Part shown: positions 5,245 to 7,030 of the stretch, in pieces | How positions within the stretch are numbered: the stretch's first letter is position 1 | Layout: every line of letters begins with the position of its first letter | DNA from: Chloroflexota bacterium | GTDB taxonomy: Bacteria > Chloroflexota > Anaerolineae > Aggregatilineales > UBA3940 | DNA length: 7,030 nucleotides | Direction: 5' to 3' | NCBI GenBank assembly: GCA_011051745.1 | Contig: DRKO01000144.1 | Location: 1 to 7,030 of the forward strand | Translations under genes and position numbers: made by a program | Notes under the pieces: model-generated | Databases searched by the model: none | What the model saw: the letters and a program-made list of their open reading frames with translations, nothing else | Told to the model about the DNA's origin: nothing

Positions 5245-5682
5245 ATGCAGCGAGCAAAGTGGCTGGTGGGTGTTCTGCTGATTCTGGCACTGATGACGAG
5301 CGTTGGGTCAGCGGTGGCTCAGGATGAAACCAAAACGATTATCCTGCCGGTCGAGGGGATGACCTGACCGTTCTGCTCAGCCTCCGTGGAGAACGTCCTG
5401 GAGGGCCTGGACGGCGTCGTGAACGCCGAGGCAGATTACAGACAGGGGATAGCAACCGTGACCTACATTCCGGAGCAGGTAACTCCTCAGCAGATGGTGG
5501 ACGCTATCAACGATCAGACCTTTTTCCGGGCCTCGCTACCGGAGGTCTCCTCCGCTTCCAGCGAGCAGCGCACCGGAGGAACGAGGTGGGGGCTGGTGGT
5601 GCCTGTGGCTTTGCTCCTGATAGGGGGGCTGGCGCTATTGTGGCGCTCCCGTGGAGGCCTGCCCCGTGTTCGGCTGGAGTGA
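5245..5682 (+). CDS. Probable selenoprotein: exported MerP-like HMA protein with Sec in GMTUxxC
   Basis: A 145-aa protein if the TGA at 5365-5367 (codon 41) is read as selenocysteine. The ATG at 5245 has AGGGAG 4 nt upstream. Residues 1-25 form a signal peptide (RAK, hydrophobic core, cleavage after SAVA). An HMA domain follows (about 31-98) with VEGMT-U41-P42-F43-C44, continuing as a regular MerP-like fold (SVENVLEGLDGV..., ATVTYIPEQV, MVDAIND). A C-terminal helix (about 116-133, then RSR) anchors it to the membrane from outside. The TGA falls exactly on the first metal-binding Cys of GMTCxxC, no other stop interrupts the frame, and a hairpin lies at SECIS distance. TGA is an ordinary stop elsewhere here (merR, the CcdA-like gene), so an altered code is unlikely. 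Role: extracytoplasmic capture of a soft metal, or a redox protein served by the upstream CcdA-like protein. The alternative is a point nonsense mutation or sequencing error at Cys41 (TGC or TGT to TGA). Confidence 0.78.
5365..5409 (+). promoter_or_regulatory. UGA codon with bacterial SECIS-like hairpin
   Basis: Downstream of UGA, 5378-5385 (CAGCCTCC) pairs with 5400-5409 (GGAGGGCCTG), an eight-pair stem with a two-base bulge. Above it is a small GU/U internal loop, then GGA/TCC (5388-5390 with 5396-5398) closing the five-base loop GAACG (5391-5395). The loop begins with G, 23 nt after the UGA. That agrees with the known bacterial SECIS layout: a hairpin inside the ORF, about 16-37 nt from UGA to the loop, with G early in the loop. 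The upper stem of three pairs is short. Folding was done by eye. Confidence 0.5.
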
Positions 5683-5767
5683 GGATCGGGCTTAATCCAT
5701 ATGCCGATTACCCGGAGATGCCGCTCTGTGGCTCTTGGAATCGCCCTGCTTGTTGCCGCCGCGTCTA

Positions 5768-5798
5768 TATAAAAAGACCCGCGAGGAACACCTCGCGG
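5768..5798 (-). terminator. Intrinsic terminator for the tRNA-Lys transcript
   Basis: Read on the minus strand, a perfect 8-bp stem CCGCGAGG-TGTT-CCTCGCGG is followed by GTCTTTTTATAT. It lies 26 nt past the tRNA 3' end. On the plus strand no T tract follows the stem, so it should not end the metal operon. Confidence 0.88.
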
Positions 5799-5823
5799 CG
5801 CGGTTCGGCCACGTTCTTTCAGG

Positions 5824-5896
5824 TGAGGGCGGCAGGACTCGAACCTGCGGCCAAGAGCTTAAAAGGCTCCTGCTCTGCCACCTGAGCTACGCCCCC
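5824..5896 (-). tRNA. tRNA-Lys (anticodon UUU)
   Basis: A 73-nt complete cloverleaf on the minus strand. The acceptor GGGGGCG/CGCCCTC has one G-U pair; the D stem is GCTC/GAGC; the anticodon stem is GGAGC/GCTCT with loop CTTTTAA (anticodon at 5861-5863); the variable loop has five bases; the T arm is GCAGG-TTCGAGT-CCTGC; the discriminator is A. The genome continues CCT, so the 3' CCA is not fully encoded and must be completed after transcription. It is flanked by its own promoter and terminator, forming a single-gene unit convergent with the metal operon. Confidence 0.96.
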
Positions 5897-5909
5897 TTAT
5901 TGCGGCGTA

Positions 5910-5939
5910 AGTATACCTTAGCTAAAGGTTCGCTGCCAG
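5910..5939 (-). promoter_or_regulatory. Sigma70-like promoter for tRNA-Lys
   Basis: On the minus strand a -10 TATACT (5910-5915) is preceded by CTGGCA (5934-5939; four of six match TTGACA) with an 18-bp spacer. The predicted start is about 7 nt before the mature tRNA 5' end. The -10 is strong, the -35 moderate. Confidence 0.6.
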
Positions 5940-5990
5940 AGTTTTTCGGGCCTTTCGTCTGACCTCGCGCATAGCCCGTTTTCGGCTGCT

Positions 5991-7030
5991 TCAGGGCGAG
6001 TTTACGTCTCCCCGCACGTACTCGTCGAAGAAGGCCAGGTTGCGCTCCATCAGAAGGTCGAAGTCGCTCCCACGCAATGTATGCCCACCGTCTGGATACG
6101 ACCAGAAAGTGACATCAAGCCCGGCCCCCTGCATCAGGGAGAAAAGCTCCTCTGACCATTCGTAGGGAACCCACTCGTCCGCTGTGCCATGGTGAATCAT
6201 GACTGGCATCCGAACCCGATCCAGATAGTTGATTGGCGACAGGGCCGCGTAGGCTTCCGGGTTATCCTCTGGCGTACCATAGATGAGAGCGGTGGCGTTC
6301 ATGGCCTGACGCTGCACGGGCCAGTAGCGTCGTCGGTAGGCCCAGTTGAGGGCTACGTCCCCGCTCATGGAGGCATACAGGACGACAGCATCTACTTCTT
6401 CGCTGATAACCATCGGCCACAGGCTGATCTCGCCCCCCATGCTATGGCCGATGATCCCTATCTGCCCGGGGGCGGCCTGTGGCAGGGAGGCAACCTGCGG
6501 GATCAGGTTGAGAACGTCTATCGCATACCCGATATGGAAAGGGTTCGGGCCGGGATCAGAATCGCCGTAGTTGCGGTAGTCGGGCATAAGGGCTATATAC
6601 CCGCGCTCCGCCAGCCAGTCGGCGATCCGCCATGAGTCAAAGCCCGGCTCGTACCTGTCCGGTGGGGCATATCCGTGGTTGACGATAACAACCGGAAACG
6701 GCCCCTCGCCCGCCGGGATATCAACCAGCCCGCTGATCGTGAGATCGTCGCTACTATAGGTCATTCTGTAACGGGTGAAGGTCGGCTGTGCTCTGGCGAC
6801 TTCGCCTACCACAATCCCCGTCCCTCCGTACTCGCGGGCTGCAAGTTCCGCGATCCGTAGACCCTTGAACGGATCAGGATCAGTGTCGCTGGCCGGTGAA
6901 GTCGTTGGAGTCACTTCCTCCGGGAATGACGGGAAAAGCGCAGTCGTGGGGGTGAGAATGATGGGCTGCTCAGATGTGGGCGGCGGCGCGGTCGGGTGAC
7001 TCCCCTCCTGGGCCGCCCGCCCGGCCCCTG
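5991..7030 (-). CDS. Alpha/beta hydrolase (dienelactone hydrolase/S9 peptidase-like), N-terminus beyond window
   Basis: The frame ends at TGA 5991-5993 and stays open to the right edge, so the gene is cut at its N-terminus. The GTG at 6912 is not a convincing start: GGAGGAA abuts it directly and the frame continues upstream as a Pro/Thr-rich segment (HPTAPPPTS, ILTPTTALF, PEEVTPTTSP). That composition is typical of a stalk after a signal peptide or lipobox, so I infer an exported or lipoprotein hydrolase. Counting from the codon at 6914 as 1, the fold has an oxyanion-type NHGY (79-82), nucleophile S158 in GHSMGG, acid D246 in GTADEWVP, and H278 in GGHT, all in correct order for the catalytic triad. 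The layout fits acyl-aminoacyl peptidase/dienelactone-hydrolase-like esterases; the substrate is unknown. It shares no evident link with the metal operon. Confidence 0.88.
   Translation of the reverse strand, partial: GAGRAAQEGSHPTAPPPTSEQPIILTPTTALFPSFPEEVTPTTSPASDTDPDPFKGLRIAELAAREYGGTGIVVGEVARAQPTFTRYRMTYSSDDLTISGLVDIPAGEGPFPVVIVNHGYAPPDRYEPGFDSWRIADWLAERGYIALMPDYRNYGDSDPGPNPFHIGYAIDVLNLIPQVASLPQAAPGQIGIIGHSMGGEISLWPMVISEEVDAVVLYASMSGDVALNWAYRRRYWPVQRQAMNATALIYGTPEDNPEAYAALSPINYLDRVRMPVMIHHGTADEWVPYEWSEELFSLMQGAGLDVTFWSYPDGGHTLRGSDFDLLMERNLAFFDEYVRGDVNSP

Noticed and set aside
5365..5367. TGA explained by an alternative genetic code, or the gene as a plain pseudogene
   Set aside because: TGA is a normal stop in merR, the CcdA-like gene and the hydrolase. 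Pseudogenisation cannot be excluded, but a stop exactly at the catalytic Cys with an otherwise intact frame favours Sec.
5586..5962. Plus-strand ORFs across the tRNA region
   Set aside because: They run antisense through the tRNA-Lys and its terminator and have no domain-like sequence.
5941..5985. Plus-strand terminator CGGGC...GCCCG-TTTT for the metal operon
   Set aside because: Five pairs with a loop of about 22 nt, beyond an antisense tRNA gene; not convincing. No clear terminator of the operon was found.
6189..6860. Plus-strand ORFs opposite the hydrolase
   Set aside because: Shadows of the hydrolase's codon structure; the minus-strand frame has a full catalytic triad.

Overview
The window looks like a moderately GC-rich bacterial chromosome segment, with no plasmid, phage or IS hallmarks. 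A Chloroflexota (Anaerolineae-like) origin is my best guess, from the nitrile-hydratase-leader-like small protein, the style of the metal operon and the Pro/Thr-rich stalk on a probable exported hydrolase. That assignment is inference only.

Left end (1-746): an array of 80-bp direct repeats (four full units and a partial fifth). Each repeat carries a Shine-Dalgarno sequence and a tiny ORF. Four copies encode exactly MGPATGGPGGSI; the first encodes MNTYA followed by the same GPATGGPGGSI core. Every nucleotide difference inside the shared codons is synonymous, so the peptide itself appears to be under selection. A 75-aa protein resembling the NHLP (nitrile hydratase leader peptide-like) clan follows on the same strand. 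This suggests a peptide-producing locus (secreted, signalling or RiPP-like) continuing left of the window. It is the most novel item here.

Middle (935-5682): a stand-alone response-regulator receiver protein, then a metal-handling operon. A MerR-type promoter (19-bp spacer, perfect 7-3-7 dyad) drives merR, a P1B-type ATPase, a CcdA-like six-helix membrane protein and a MerP-like HMA protein. The ATPase has YPC instead of CPC in TM6. It also carries a second HMA domain fused at its C-terminus, and this domain has its own strong in-frame ribosome binding site. The last gene has an in-frame TGA exactly where the first Cys of GMTCxxC should be, with a SECIS-like hairpin just downstream, so it is a probable selenoprotein (UxxC). 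The operon plausibly senses a soft thiophilic metal, captures it inside and outside the cell, exports it, and keeps the extracytoplasmic Sec/Cys pair reduced through the CcdA-like protein.

Right end (minus strand): tRNA-Lys(UUU) with its promoter and an intrinsic terminator, then an alpha/beta hydrolase that runs off the right edge and is cut at its N-terminus.
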